The notes beneath the pieces are model-generated. The model worked only from the letters and a program-made list of their open reading frames with translations, did not search any database and was not told the DNA's origin. Below, one piece after another: positions 34,771 to 43,241 of a stretch of DNA of 64,000 bases. Within the stretch, counting starts at the first letter, position 1. The number at the start of each line of letters is the position of its first letter. The position numbers were made by a program, and so were the translations under genes. The DNA is from Sphingomonas mollis (GTDB lineage: Bacteria; Pseudomonadota; Alphaproteobacteria; Sphingomonadales; Sphingomonadaceae), in assembly GCF_016427505.1 (NCBI RefSeq), contig NZ_JAELXS010000004.1, positions 248,001 through 312,000 of the forward strand, written 5' to 3'.

Positions 34771-35724
34771 TCAGGCGTTCCTCGAGGCGTCCAGCGCGGT
34801 CTGCCCCTCGGACCTGATGGCGGATCGAGCCTCCGTCGAGGTGCTGCCGGTCACGCCGAAGACGATGACGTTGAACGGCGCGGGCTTCCCCTCGGAGTCG
34901 ACGACGCCCATCGTGTGCCGGTCGAGGCTCCAGTCCCCCCACCGCCATGAGTCGCGTCCGGGAACCTGGACGACGACATACGATCCGCGCCGCAGGCGGA
35001 TCGACGAGGGGTTCGCCCCGAAGTCCAGACCGAGGTCAAAGCTCTGTATCTGTTTGTTGAGGAAACGATTGGAGATGTTCTTCGTGATTCCGGCGGCAAG
35101 GCCGACAAGCTGCGGCAATGCGGGCTGCAGGGTCCCCATGAGCTTCAGCCCTTCCTTGAACGCCGAGCTTTCGAGGACGTCGACGATCGCCTGATCGCTG
35201 CTGCTGCCGATGCGGATCGTCGTGGCCTTGAAGGACAGCCCGTCCCCGGGAACGGTCAGGCCGGTGAAGATCGGCACGCCGTTCACCGCCGCCCGATCAT
35301 GGCTGTTGACGTTCAGCACGCTGGCGAACTGCAGATCCTGCGCCTCGCTTCCCGCTTGGTCGCGGCCCTGAAAGTCGAACAGGACACTGTGCGGGCTCAG
35401 ACCCGGATATTCGTGAACCTGGAAAACGTCGAGCGTCACCTTGATCTGGGTGCCGATCAGCGATGGGTCCGCCTCCGCCTCGAAGGCCGACCGGATGGGT
35501 ACCCGCGCCGCAGCAGGCTGGCCGGCGCCTCTCTCCTCGACGAAGCCGACGACGTGCGACGTGTGGCTCCAGGCCTTGCCGAGCAGCCGCCCGATACCCT
35601 GGCCACGAATGCCCGCTTCGCGTAGCAGCGCGGCGCCCTCGGTATCGCCGATCGCCTCCAGATAGTCGGCCACCTGATCGTCGGGCTGATACCCGAGGCT
35701 GCGCTCCTCGTCGAAATCGCTCAT
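34771..35724 (-). CDS. Unknown 317-residue protein downstream of the subtilase
   Basis: It begins in an ATGA overlap with the protease gene, so the two are translated together. The first 50 residues are acidic and helical (FDEERSLGYQPDDQVADYLE), the middle is beta-rich (IGTQIKVTLDVFQVHEYPGL; LSFKATTIRIGSS), and the end has SYVVVQVPGRD and WSLDRHTMGVVD. There is no signal peptide or membrane span. I find no known domain. It could be a substrate, an inhibitor or an effector of the protease pair; nothing in the sequence decides between them. Confidence 0.72.
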   Translation of the reverse strand: MSDFDEERSLGYQPDDQVADYLEAIGDTEGAALLREAGIRGQGIGRLLGKAWSHTSHVVGFVEERGAGQPAAARVPIRSAFEAEADPSLIGTQIKVTLDVFQVHEYPGLSPHSVLFDFQGRDQAGSEAQDLQFASVLNVNSHDRAAVNGVPIFTGLTVPGDGLSFKATTIRIGSSSDQAIVDVLESSAFKEGLKLMGTLQPALPQLVGLAAGITKNISNRFLNKQIQSFDLGLDFGANPSSIRLRRGSYVVVQVPGRDSWRWGDWSLDRHTMGVVDSEGKPAPFNVIVFGVTGSTSTEARSAIRSEGQTALDASRNA

Positions 35725-38390
35725 CTGCTACCTACCTGTGCCTGCGGCAGCACCCGGGTTCGAACGGATGCCGAGATGTCCGCGTTGATGGAATCCGCCA
35801 CCTCGATCGTGACGGCGAGCGCATATGGTATCCTCACGGCCGTCATGCCGGGCATCTTCGAGACGGCCTGCACGTTGATCTCGAACCCGCCGTCATCGCC
35901 GAAAGGAATGGCCTTGCGGTCGCCTTCGTAGACGGAGTGGATCAGGGTGCCACGACGACCGAAGCCGATCGCCGGCTGGTGGCCGACGCGGTGGACACCC
36001 TCCCACAGGTCCGACTTGCCCGTTCCGCCGAGCAGCGACAGTCCGACCGTGCGGTACTGCGAGCTGTTCGGCGATACCGGCGTCAGCCAGGCGAGCGTCA
36101 CGACGATGCGCCTGAACTCCGCATAGGAACGAAGCTCGTCGGGCAGCGGAACGCGCCACATGTGGCGCTCGTCCTTGACGATGTGATCCTCCGCCAGAAG
36201 CGTTACGCGGTGACCGCCAGCACCGAAGATGCGGTCTGGATCCACCGCGCCATACCCCATGGCACGCGCGACCGCCTCCTTGCGACGCTCGTGATGGCCC
36301 GCCGGCGCATGGATGTCGATCATCGTGCGACCGAGTTCGCCCCACCCGGCTCCATGAGCGATGAGCGCCTTCAGCACGCACGGCGCGGTGTCGCGGCGGT
36401 ACCATGGCCCAGCGGCGTTGAGCGCCGGGGAGTCGTCTAGGACGTCGCCGATCAGCATGCCGGCGCGCGTCGCCAGCGCTGCCGCATTGCTCGTTCCCGA
36501 AGACATGCGGGTGAAGTCCAGCCGTCCAAGCGTCGGGTCCGGCATCGCCACCCGCTGGCCGATGTAGTCGGCGAACTCCCGGCCGTGGACCTGCAGGACG
36601 GCCCCTTCCGTCGGGTGGGCGACCTGACGACCACCAGGCAGCATCACATCCGGCTTCACCGACCGGTTGAAACCGTGGCCGAGCCCGGACCCGAGGTTCG
36701 GCGCCGCCAGCGTGCCGTAGGGGTCGGTCTTGTTGGCAGGAAGCGTCAGTGTCGATCCGTCAATGTGCGCGGCAGCTACCGTCAGCGCATTCACCGACTC
36801 CGCAGGGGAGAACATTGTCCGCTTCGCCTTCGCCCCGTCGATGCCGCGCAGCATCTCGGCCTGCCGGTGCTCGGGCGTCGCCTTCCTCATGTCCGCGGCG
36901 GTCGGATAGGCGGGCAGATCGAACGGATCGACGATGTTTCCCGCGCTCACCACGAACAGCACGCGGTACTTCCACGCGAGGTGATCGAGCAACCGGCCCC
37001 AGGGGCTCACCGCTCCGGCAAATCCGAACGCCTCGTCGCAGATCGAATGGTTGATGATCACCACGTCACGGCCGCTCGGCTCCTGGCCCCCCGTTCCAGC
37101 CTTCAGGTCCTCGACCGCGCGGTAGATCAGTCGCAGCGCAAGCCTATCCCTCGGCGGGGTCTCCACCCCGCCGTCCGGCGCCAGCACGGGCACTACCTTC
37201 AGCCTGCGACGAAGCGGCGGATTGTCTTCGTGCAGATCGCCGCGCAGGATCAGCGACGCCATCGCGGTGCCGTGATATCGCGTCGAGACCGGCGCGAGGC
37301 TATCAGCGACGTCCAGCTCGACGACGTCGAGACGATTGCGCAGCTTGACGTGGTTCTCGATGGGCCAGCCGTCGATCAGCGCACCGATCGACGCGCGATC
37401 GGGCTCGCCGTCGTCGTCCTCCTCGTCCGGCACCTGTTCGGTCACGGGCTTCTCGACGGAAAACCGGAAGGCGCTCTGCGGGCGGATCGACATGACGTCG
37501 TCGTCCAGCGCAATCGGTCCCGTCCGCGCCACGATCGCATCGATGGCGCTACCGGGCAGATGGACCAGCATCGAGTGATAGCGGATCTCTTCGACGCGGA
37601 ACTCGTCCATCACGCTGCCGCCGAGCGTCTCTACCGCCGACCGAAAGTCGGCGGCCGCCTCGTCGCGCCGGGCGGCATCCCCGCGATACCACAGGTCGAC
37701 CTCGAGTCGGAGGTCCTGGCCTGCTGGCCGATACCGCTCGTCGGACAGGCGCCGCCGCGTCGCCTCGGCGATCCGATCCTGCGGCCCCCAAGGGCGCAGC
37801 TGATGCAGCAGCCCGAACAGCTTCCACCAGTCGCCGTGGCGATCCGGCGCCTCCTTCTTGGCCGCGTAGAGGTCCCAGAGCTTCTGCAGCGTCTCGAACG
37901 TGGCCTTGGTCGGCATGCCCAGATACAGCGTACCGGGCATCTCGTCGGCCGGGTGAACGTCGTCGTCCAGCAGGAAGTCGCCGTCGGCTTCCGTCAGCAC
38001 GCCGTCCTGCTCATTCGAGCCGGCTTCCTCGTCATCTTCTTCGACCGGGTCGGAGCCGGGGTCGAAGTACGACCTGACGCCGTGAAGGACTGCGACCTCC
38101 TCGGCCAGCCACTCCAGACCGACCTTGCTCGCCGCGTTGACGAAGCGCGCGGGTGATCCGATGATCTCCATGACCAAGGCCCGCTCCGGGGCCAACGCGG
38201 ATGGATCGTCGGCGACCTTGATGTCGTCGCGATCGAGAATGTCCCGGAAGCTCTTCTCGAGCACCGGACCGAGCCGCTGCACCTGTAGATCGACCGGAAC
38301 CTTCCGGCGCTTGCGCCGGTCCGGCTGACCCTTGATGAACTCCTGCTTCTTCGTCCTATCCCGCCCGAGCGGCAGTATCTCCCGCGCCAT
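35721..38390 (-). CDS. ietS: IetS-like subtilisin-family (S8) serine protease
   Basis: 889 residues without a signal peptide, so it acts in the cytoplasm. An N-terminal region of about 320 residues (basic start, acidic loop EEDDEEAGSNEQD) precedes the S8 domain: catalytic Asp340 (ALIDGWP), His373 (YHGTAMASL), oxyanion Asn region (VVIINHSICD) and Ser634 (SSGTSNAAALAT). About 250 more residues follow. A large cytoplasmic subtilase next to an AAA+ ATPase is the arrangement of IetAS, known first as a plasmid-stability toxin-antitoxin and later as an anti-phage system. It overlaps the ATPase gene by 35 bp. Confidence 0.88.
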   Translation of the reverse strand: MAREILPLGRDRTKKQEFIKGQPDRRKRRKVPVDLQVQRLGPVLEKSFRDILDRDDIKVADDPSALAPERALVMEIIGSPARFVNAASKVGLEWLAEEVAVLHGVRSYFDPGSDPVEEDDEEAGSNEQDGVLTEADGDFLLDDDVHPADEMPGTLYLGMPTKATFETLQKLWDLYAAKKEAPDRHGDWWKLFGLLHQLRPWGPQDRIAEATRRRLSDERYRPAGQDLRLEVDLWYRGDAARRDEAAADFRSAVETLGGSVMDEFRVEEIRYHSMLVHLPGSAIDAIVARTGPIALDDDVMSIRPQSAFRFSVEKPVTEQVPDEEDDDGEPDRASIGALIDGWPIENHVKLRNRLDVVELDVADSLAPVSTRYHGTAMASLILRGDLHEDNPPLRRRLKVVPVLAPDGGVETPPRDRLALRLIYRAVEDLKAGTGGQEPSGRDVVIINHSICDEAFGFAGAVSPWGRLLDHLAWKYRVLFVVSAGNIVDPFDLPAYPTAADMRKATPEHRQAEMLRGIDGAKAKRTMFSPAESVNALTVAAAHIDGSTLTLPANKTDPYGTLAAPNLGSGLGHGFNRSVKPDVMLPGGRQVAHPTEGAVLQVHGREFADYIGQRVAMPDPTLGRLDFTRMSSGTSNAAALATRAGMLIGDVLDDSPALNAAGPWYRRDTAPCVLKALIAHGAGWGELGRTMIDIHAPAGHHERRKEAVARAMGYGAVDPDRIFGAGGHRVTLLAEDHIVKDERHMWRVPLPDELRSYAEFRRIVVTLAWLTPVSPNSSQYRTVGLSLLGGTGKSDLWEGVHRVGHQPAIGFGRRGTLIHSVYEGDRKAIPFGDDGGFEINVQAVSKMPGMTAVRIPYALAVTIEVADSINADISASVRTRVLPQAQVGSR

Positions 38391-39378
38391 CCTCTACGTT
38401 CTCTCCCGCCTTGGGGCCGAACCGCCCCTTCCACGCCTTCAGCTGCTGCGTGACGACGGCCTTGGGCGACCCCTTCGCGAGCACGATCTTGCGCTTTACG
38501 TCCATGAGGAACTCCTCCGCCTCGGCGAAGCTCCCGCCTTCCAGGTCGCGCGCGAGCGCGGTCGGATCGATGCCCAGCGCCTTCCGGTCGGCACCGACGT
38601 GTTCGAGCCAGCGCCGGAAGTCGGCACGAGTCGGCATCGGCAGCTCGAGACGCAGCTGGAAGCGGCGCCACACGGCGCGGTCGAGCAGTTCGGGATGGTT
38701 GGAGGCGCAGACGATCACCGTATAGGAGGGCAGATCGTCCATCTGGAGGAGAAGAGAGGACACGACGCGCTTGATCTCGCCGGTCTCGTGAATGTCGCCG
38801 CGCTCCTTCCCGAGTGCGTCGAACTCGTCGAGGAACAGAACGCAGGGTGTCGAGCGTGCGAACTCGAATACGCGCTTCAGCCGCGCGGACGTCTCGCCGA
38901 GATAGCTGTCGATCACGGCGTCGTAGCGGATGGTCATGAACGGTACGCCGAGCGCGGAGGCGATGGCCTCGGCGAGCGTCGTCTTGCCATTGCCCGGCGG
39001 GCCGGCGAGCATGACCCTGTGACGCGGCTCGAGCGAGTTCGCACGCAGACGGTCGGCCTCGTACTGCTCCTCGACGAGGTCGCGGACCTGCGCCTCGACC
39101 TCCGGCGGCAGTACCAGATCGTCGAGGCTGCGCCGAGCGGGGCGCTCGATCACCAGATCGCGAACCTTGTCGGGCAGGAACGTACCTCCGACCGCTCGAG
39201 GAGCCTGGCGCGACGGCGGCGCCACGGCACCGAGCGCCTTGGAGAGTCGGTCGGCGAGCGTATGATGCTGCTTTGCGCGCGCCTCCGCAACCAGCGCGGC
39301 TACCGTCCGCTCCAGCTTCGCATGATCGTTCTGTGCGCCGGCTTCCGCCAGCTGGATCACCAGGTCCGCTCTACTCAT
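38356..39378 (-). CDS. ietA: IetA-like AAA+ ATPase
   Basis: 340 residues. A helical N-terminus of about 60 residues precedes a classic AAA+ module: Walker A GPPGNGKTT (Lys132), Walker B LFLDEFD (Asp184, Glu185), sensor-1 Asn227 (CASNHPELLD), and arginine-finger candidates at RAVWRRF (234-239). In IetAS pairs the ATPase acts as antitoxin and the subtilase as toxin. It probably forms a hexamer that holds or gates the protease. It shares a transcript with ietS, and its own start is 30 bp after the HTH gene. Confidence 0.88.
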   Translation of the reverse strand: MSRADLVIQLAEAGAQNDHAKLERTVAALVAEARAKQHHTLADRLSKALGAVAPPSRQAPRAVGGTFLPDKVRDLVIERPARRSLDDLVLPPEVEAQVRDLVEEQYEADRLRANSLEPRHRVMLAGPPGNGKTTLAEAIASALGVPFMTIRYDAVIDSYLGETSARLKRVFEFARSTPCVLFLDEFDALGKERGDIHETGEIKRVVSSLLLQMDDLPSYTVIVCASNHPELLDRAVWRRFQLRLELPMPTRADFRRWLEHVGADRKALGIDPTALARDLEGGSFAEAEEFLMDVKRKIVLAKGSPKAVVTQQLKAWKGRFGPKAGENVEDGAGDTAARAG

Positions 39379-39408
39379 CGATACACCGCCACGGCCGAAT
39401 CCTAGCGA

Positions 39409-39738
39409 TCAGCCGCCCTTCCGTTCATTGACGCGCCTGCTCGCCAGGTCAAGGTCGAGCAGTGACACCAAGTGTAACAGTATGTCACGCAACTGCGTAA
39501 CACTTTCTACGCTGAGATTTAAGAAATCGTCACCTGACAGACCGGTCATCGGACGCATGCCCGTCGCCATCGCCCTCATCATCTCCTCTCGACGCGTCGA
39601 GCGCGGAGCGGTGTCACCACCCAAGTACCGATAGAGGTCTGTACGAGTGATGCCAAGCGCGTCGGCGGCAGCCCTCTTGCTCGGCTGCCTGCCCACATAG
39701 GTCCAGAGAGCGGCTCTGAATGCATCCGGTTCGTCCAT
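39409..39738 (-). CDS. Helix-turn-helix regulator of the ietAS-like cluster
   Basis: 109 residues from the ATG at 39738; a longer frame to 39825 would run through likely operators. Residues 18-50 form a helix-turn-helix (SKRAAADALGITRTDLYRYL). The C-terminus is a Leu-rich amphipathic helix (LRDILLHLVSLLDLDLASRR), suited to dimerisation. It is the first gene of the cluster and probably represses it. Repeats of the form GTGTNAC occur in its promoter and again in its 3' end, just before ietA. Confidence 0.72.
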   Translation of the reverse strand: MDEPDAFRAALWTYVGRQPSKRAAADALGITRTDLYRYLGGDTAPRSTRREEMMRAMATGMRPMTGLSGDDFLNLSVESVTQLRDILLHLVSLLDLDLASRRVNERKGG

Positions 39739-39747
39739 CAGACCAAT

Positions 39748-39810
39748 GTGAACACGCAGTGTCACACATACAAGATGAAAGTTACGCTTTTCGTCACATA
39801 GAATGACACA
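39748..39810. promoter_or_regulatory. Repeated GTNAC-type half-sites before the HTH gene
   Basis: GTGAACAC (39748-39755), GTGTCAC (39759-39765), GTTAC (39781), GTCACA (39793-39798) and TGACACA (39804-39810) lie within 63 bp of the regulator start. The first two form an imperfect palindrome around GCA. A second set, GTGACAC, GTGTAAC, TGTCAC and GTAACAC, lies at 39462-39503. Binding by the encoded HTH protein is inference. Confidence 0.5.
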
Positions 39811-39875
39811 TACCGGAGGGCGCATAATGAACTCACTGCGGTTCGAGTCCGCGGCTCTGGAGGAGCTGAAGTCTC

Positions 39876-40106
39876 ATGGCTGGACGCAGACCCGAGACGC
39901 CGCGATCGCTGACAGAGCATGCCGCTCAACCAGATCGTGTCCCATCCGGTCATCGAGGGTGCCGGTCTGGTCATCAATCGCGCACAGCTATCCAGCGGCA
40001 ATTGGAGCGGATCAGGATCACCGTCCGTTCGGACCTGATGTCCCGGTTCGACGCCAGGACGCTGACCGCGAAGCTGCTCACCTCCCGTGGCGCCGAGAAC
40101 CCCTGA
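39876..40106 (+). CDS. Possible small protein near the right end
   Basis: 76 residues, basic, with RTAIQRQLERIRITVRSDLM as its only helix-like part. GGAGGAG sits 12-18 bp before the ATG. Composition is plausible but there is no recognisable family. A frame starting at 39827 overlaps it in another register and is less convincing. Low confidence. Confidence 0.3.
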   Translation: MAGRRPETPRSLTEHAAQPDRVPSGHRGCRSGHQSRTAIQRQLERIRITVRSDLMSRFDARTLTAKLLTSRGAENP

Positions 40107-40334
40107 CCTCCTGCCGGAACCGTCATCCGCCTCCGCACATGCACGCCTTAGCGAGCCTTTTTCCGTTTGCGGATGACTCACCCATCCTGAAAATCTACGG
40201 CCGTTCCGCCGCGGCACCGCTGCGGCGCGGACGTGTCGCTGGTATAGAGATGAGTGGGTCCCGCAGGTATAGAGCCCGTGGGGTCACCTTCCGCAACTCC
40301 AGGATTTCCGCCGTTTTCCAGAGACGGCGATCTC
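40107..40334. other. Non-coding right end of the island
   Basis: No gene is visible. It holds GGTATAG at 40241-40247, CGCAGGTATAG at 40262-40272, a degenerate attachment core CCCGTGGGGTCACC at 40275-40288 and CCAGGATTT at 40299-40307. The last also occurs near the left end (12471-12479). Together these look like recombinase binding sites. Confidence 0.55.
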
Positions 40335-40351
40335 TCCCGTAGGGGTCACCA
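40335..40351 (+). repeat. attR core (17-bp direct repeat)
   Basis: TCCCGTAGGGGTCACCA, an exact copy of the tRNA-Glu 3' end (12431-12447). Bases on both sides differ from the tRNA copy. It marks the right edge of the island. Confidence 0.92.
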
Positions 40352-41014
40352 TCTTCAAAGGCTTAGCTTTTTCCGGTGGTGTGTGGGGTAATTGACCCGT
40401 CACAACGTGGATTTGCGAGCGCATCCATCGCCCGCAGTCGGCCATAGATCAGCGCCGGCGGCTGGCTCCGATTGAGACCGCTAAGCGCGTCGTACATGAT
40501 CTGCGCCTACCGCCGACGCCATCGGTAATTGATCAGCACGCGCGCTGCGCGCCAAACGAGCGATACAATGATGATGGTAACACAAAGGAGCGGAATGGTT
40601 ATGGTGGACCTCAGCGTTCGAGAGCGCGCTGCGGCGCGGCGTGGTCGGGAGGATGGGTCGGGTTGGCAGGTACGTGCGCGCGCTTCGTTACCTCCGCGAT
40701 CGGCGATGCGCTCACGATCGAGAACCGCCTGAAGGAAGCGATCAAGCCGTACCGCGATATCGCGCGCACGCACGCACGCTGCACTTCGCACCAGCGCCCT
40801 GTTCCGCCCTACCCTCCCGCAGTTGGCCGGGATGCCAATGCAGGATCAGCCGTTTGCGGTCCGGCAGCGGGCGCGGCGTGAACGCAATGGCCGGTGCAGA
40901 CGTTGTTGAAACGACCCAGCCATCGAAGCGCTATTCCATCGGGAACCACGCCGCAGGACCTGTCATATGAGTGCGCATGATGGCCTACCCCCCTGACGAA
41001 ACGGCAGACTGATC
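40352..41014. other. Backbone intergenic stretch after the island
   Basis: AAAGGC-TTA-GCTTTTT at 40357-40372 is a compact hairpin with T tract, probably the original tRNA-Glu terminator, now separated from it by the island. The remaining 640 bp have no convincing gene. Short frames on the minus strand (44 residues at 40363-40497; 94 residues at 40507-40791) lack family features. The promoter of the oxidoreductase gene should lie near the end. Confidence 0.55.
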
Positions 41015-42208
41015 ATGGACCCAGATCGCAGCGGCACGATTTCCTTACCCATACGGGTCGGGCTGATCGGATACGGATTCTCCGGCAAGACCTTCCATGC
41101 GCCGCTGATCGCGTCGGTGCCGGGCCTGACGCTGGCCGCGGTCGCGTCCAGCGACGCCGCGAAGGTCCGCGCGGATTTCCCCGATGTCGTCGTCCATGCC
41201 GACCCGCTGGCGCTGATCGCGGCCGGCGATATCGACCTTGTCGTCGTCGCGACCCCGAACGATACGCACGCCCCCCTCGCCCGCGCCGCGATATCGGCGG
41301 GCAGGAATATCGTCGTCGACAAGCCCTTCACGCTGGATTTGGACGAGGCACGCGACCTGTTGGCACTGGCGGCGGCGCATGGCGTGCTGCTATCGGTGTT
41401 TCACAACCGGCGGTGGGACAGCGATTTCCTGACGATCCGCGCGGCGATCGACGGCGGGGTGGTGGGCGACGTCACGCACTTCGAATCGCATTACGATCGC
41501 TTCCGCCCGACCGTCCGCGATCGCTGGCGCGAGCGGGCCGGCGTCGGCAGCGGCGTCTGGTTCGATCTGGGGCCGCATCTGGTCGATCAGGCGCTGTCGC
41601 TGTTCGGCGTGCCGGACCGAGTGCAGGGGTCGCTGGCGGCGCAACGCCCGGGCGCGGTCACCGACGACTGGGCGCATGCGATCCTCGATTACGGCGATCG
41701 CCGGGTGGTGCTTCAGGCGACGATGCTGGCCGCAGGCGGCACCGCGCGGTTCACGGTCCACGGCACGGGTGGGAGCATGATCAAGCGCTTCGCCGACCGG
41801 CAGGAGGAACAATTGCTGGGTGGCATGTGCCCGGGTGAGCCCGACTGGGGCGAGGACTCCGATCCACTGCTGATCCATCGCGTGGGCGGCACGGAACGTC
41901 GTCCGGCGCTGCCGGGCGACCAGCGCGCTTACTATCGCGGTATCGCCGCGGCGCTCGCGGGCAAAGGTCGCAACCCCGTCGAACCGGTCGAGGCGCTTGC
42001 CGTGATGGCGGTCGTGGAGGCGGTGCGCACCGCCGCCGCAGCGGGATCGCGCATCGCCGTGCCGCTCACCGACGACGAGCGGACCGCCGCGGATATCGCC
42101 CTCCATCGTCTTCCGACCGAGCGGGAATCCGCCCGAGGTTTGACACGCCGGCGGGGACCGGCCCGCCGACGGACCGGATCGCCATCAGAAGCAACAGGTG
42201 CCGCATAA
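41015..42208 (+). CDS. Gfo/Idh/MocA-family oxidoreductase
   Basis: 397 residues. The N-terminal NAD(P)-binding motif GLIGYGFSGKTFH and the DKPFTLDLDEA segment with the usual Lys are typical, followed by the beta-sheet substrate domain (GVWFDLGPHLVDQAL). Such enzymes oxidise or reduce sugars and related polyols. The last 30 residues are Arg-rich and may be disordered. It starts the carbohydrate region and lies upstream of a GntR regulator. Confidence 0.87.
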   Translation: MDPDRSGTISLPIRVGLIGYGFSGKTFHAPLIASVPGLTLAAVASSDAAKVRADFPDVVVHADPLALIAAGDIDLVVVATPNDTHAPLARAAISAGRNIVVDKPFTLDLDEARDLLALAAAHGVLLSVFHNRRWDSDFLTIRAAIDGGVVGDVTHFESHYDRFRPTVRDRWRERAGVGSGVWFDLGPHLVDQALSLFGVPDRVQGSLAAQRPGAVTDDWAHAILDYGDRRVVLQATMLAAGGTARFTVHGTGGSMIKRFADRQEEQLLGGMCPGEPDWGEDSDPLLIHRVGGTERRPALPGDQRAYYRGIAAALAGKGRNPVEPVEALAVMAVVEAVRTAAAAGSRIAVPLTDDERTAADIALHRLPTERESARGLTRRRGPARRRTGSPSEATGAA

Positions 42209-42233
42209 CCTGCTCCCTCGACTGCCTATTAGC

Positions 42234-42244
42234 TTGTCTCACAA
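42234..42244 (+). promoter_or_regulatory. Candidate FadR-type operator
   Basis: TTGT-CTC-ACAA fits the FadR-family consensus TNGTNNNACNA as a perfect palindrome. It lies about 100 bp before the FadR/GntR gene at 42346, so autoregulation is plausible. Not proven. Confidence 0.45.
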
Positions 42245-42345
42245 ATTAACTCCGTGGAGGTATATGTGGGAGCACAGCGATGTCCTCCTGCTTGCGTCGG
42301 GTGATACCGTCCGCGTAAAGCTGTCGATGTGATGGCGGGAGGAGC

Positions 42346-43077
42346 ATGATGGCGGCTGGGAAACGGACGCGCCCGGCACATCTGATGCTGGCGCAACAAC
42401 TGGGCGTCGCGATCGTCACCGGTCGTCATCAGCCCGGCTCCGTGTTGCCGGGTGAGATCGAACAGGCCGAAACGCTGGGCGTATCACGCAGCGTGGTCCG
42501 TGAAATGCTGAGAACGCTTGCCGCCAAGGGACTGGTCGAAGGTCGCCCGAAGACCGGCACCAGGGTGCGTGACCGCCATGACTGGAATCTGCTCGACCCC
42601 GAACTGCTCGGCTGGATGTTCGAGGGCGCACCGCCGCTGCCGTTCGTCCACAGCCTGTTTCAACTGCGGATGATCGTCGAGCCCGCCGCCGCCGAGATCG
42701 CCGCCGTCAAGCGGACCGCCCGGCATCTGTCGGCAATGGGCCATGCGCTGGAAACGATGTCGACGCACGGATTGGCCAGCGAGATCGGCCGGGCTGCCGA
42801 TCAGGAATTCCATTCGGTCATCCTCGATTCGACCGGTAACGAGCTGCTCGTCAGTCTGTCGGCGAGCATATCGGCGGCGGTGCGATGGACGACGTTCTTC
42901 AAATACCGTCACGAAAAACATCCCCGAAACCCGATCCCCGAACATCGCGCGCTGTTCGAAGCGATTGCCAATGGCGACCCGGCGGCGGCCGGCGAGGCGA
43001 CGCGGGCGCTCGTCAATCAGGCGCATCTAGACACGGAAGCCGCCCTGGAAATCGAAGCGCGCCTCGCCACGAATTGA
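42346..43077 (+). CDS. FadR-subfamily GntR regulator
   Basis: 243 residues. The N-terminal winged helix has the GntR signature PGSVLPGEIEQAETLGVSRS followed by VVREMLRTLAAKGLVEGR; a C-terminal FCD domain of helices with Asp/His metal-type residues (EFHSVIL, EHRALFEAI) follows. FCD regulators respond to small acids, often sugar acids. GGGAGGAGC precedes the ATG. It sits between an oxidoreductase and GH127 and probably controls these genes. Confidence 0.88.
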   Translation: MMAAGKRTRPAHLMLAQQLGVAIVTGRHQPGSVLPGEIEQAETLGVSRSVVREMLRTLAAKGLVEGRPKTGTRVRDRHDWNLLDPELLGWMFEGAPPLPFVHSLFQLRMIVEPAAAEIAAVKRTARHLSAMGHALETMSTHGLASEIGRAADQEFHSVILDSTGNELLVSLSASISAAVRWTTFFKYRHEKHPRNPIPEHRALFEAIANGDPAAAGEATRALVNQAHLDTEAALEIEARLATN

Positions 43078-43241
43078 CGTTACGCGCAGCCGTTCGGCGC
43101 CGGCACATCTTGTGCGGCTCCCGAGCCGCGTTGCAATTCGGCGTTGACCGACCAGAACCGCCAAATATAGTCCGACATGACAGATGAGGGGCAGAACATC
43201 TTGGCGCGACATCGCTGCCGATGCCCCGACAGGAGAGGATC

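Larger units (their letters stand above)
12431..40351. mobile_element. Genomic island integrated at tRNA-Glu
   Basis: About 27.9 kb bounded by exact 17-bp direct repeats of the tRNA-Glu 3' end (12431-12447 and 40335-40351), with a tyrosine recombinase reading away from the tRNA. The cargo is unlike the flanks: a second integrase, regulators, unknown genes, metal efflux, umuDC and an ATPase-protease cluster. No conjugation (relaxase, type IV secretion) or phage structural genes are visible, so it is best called a non-conjugative integrative island. Confidence 0.92.

Noticed and set aside
12448..40334. Conjugative element or prophage
   Set aside because: No relaxase, coupling protein, type IV secretion or phage structural genes are visible.
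39827..40342. Plus-strand frame from 39827 to 40342 at the right end of the island
   Set aside because: It runs through the repeat-rich end and attR core, and its composition becomes random after about 25 residues.
40363..40497. 44-residue minus-strand frame beginning MYDALSGLNRSQ
   Set aside because: It looks protein-like but ends inside the probable tRNA terminator and has no recognisable family. It may be a gene remnant.
40507..40791. 94-residue frame on the minus strand after the island
   Set aside because: Arg-rich with one hydrophobic end; no family features, no ribosome site, and overlapping plus-strand frames of similar quality.
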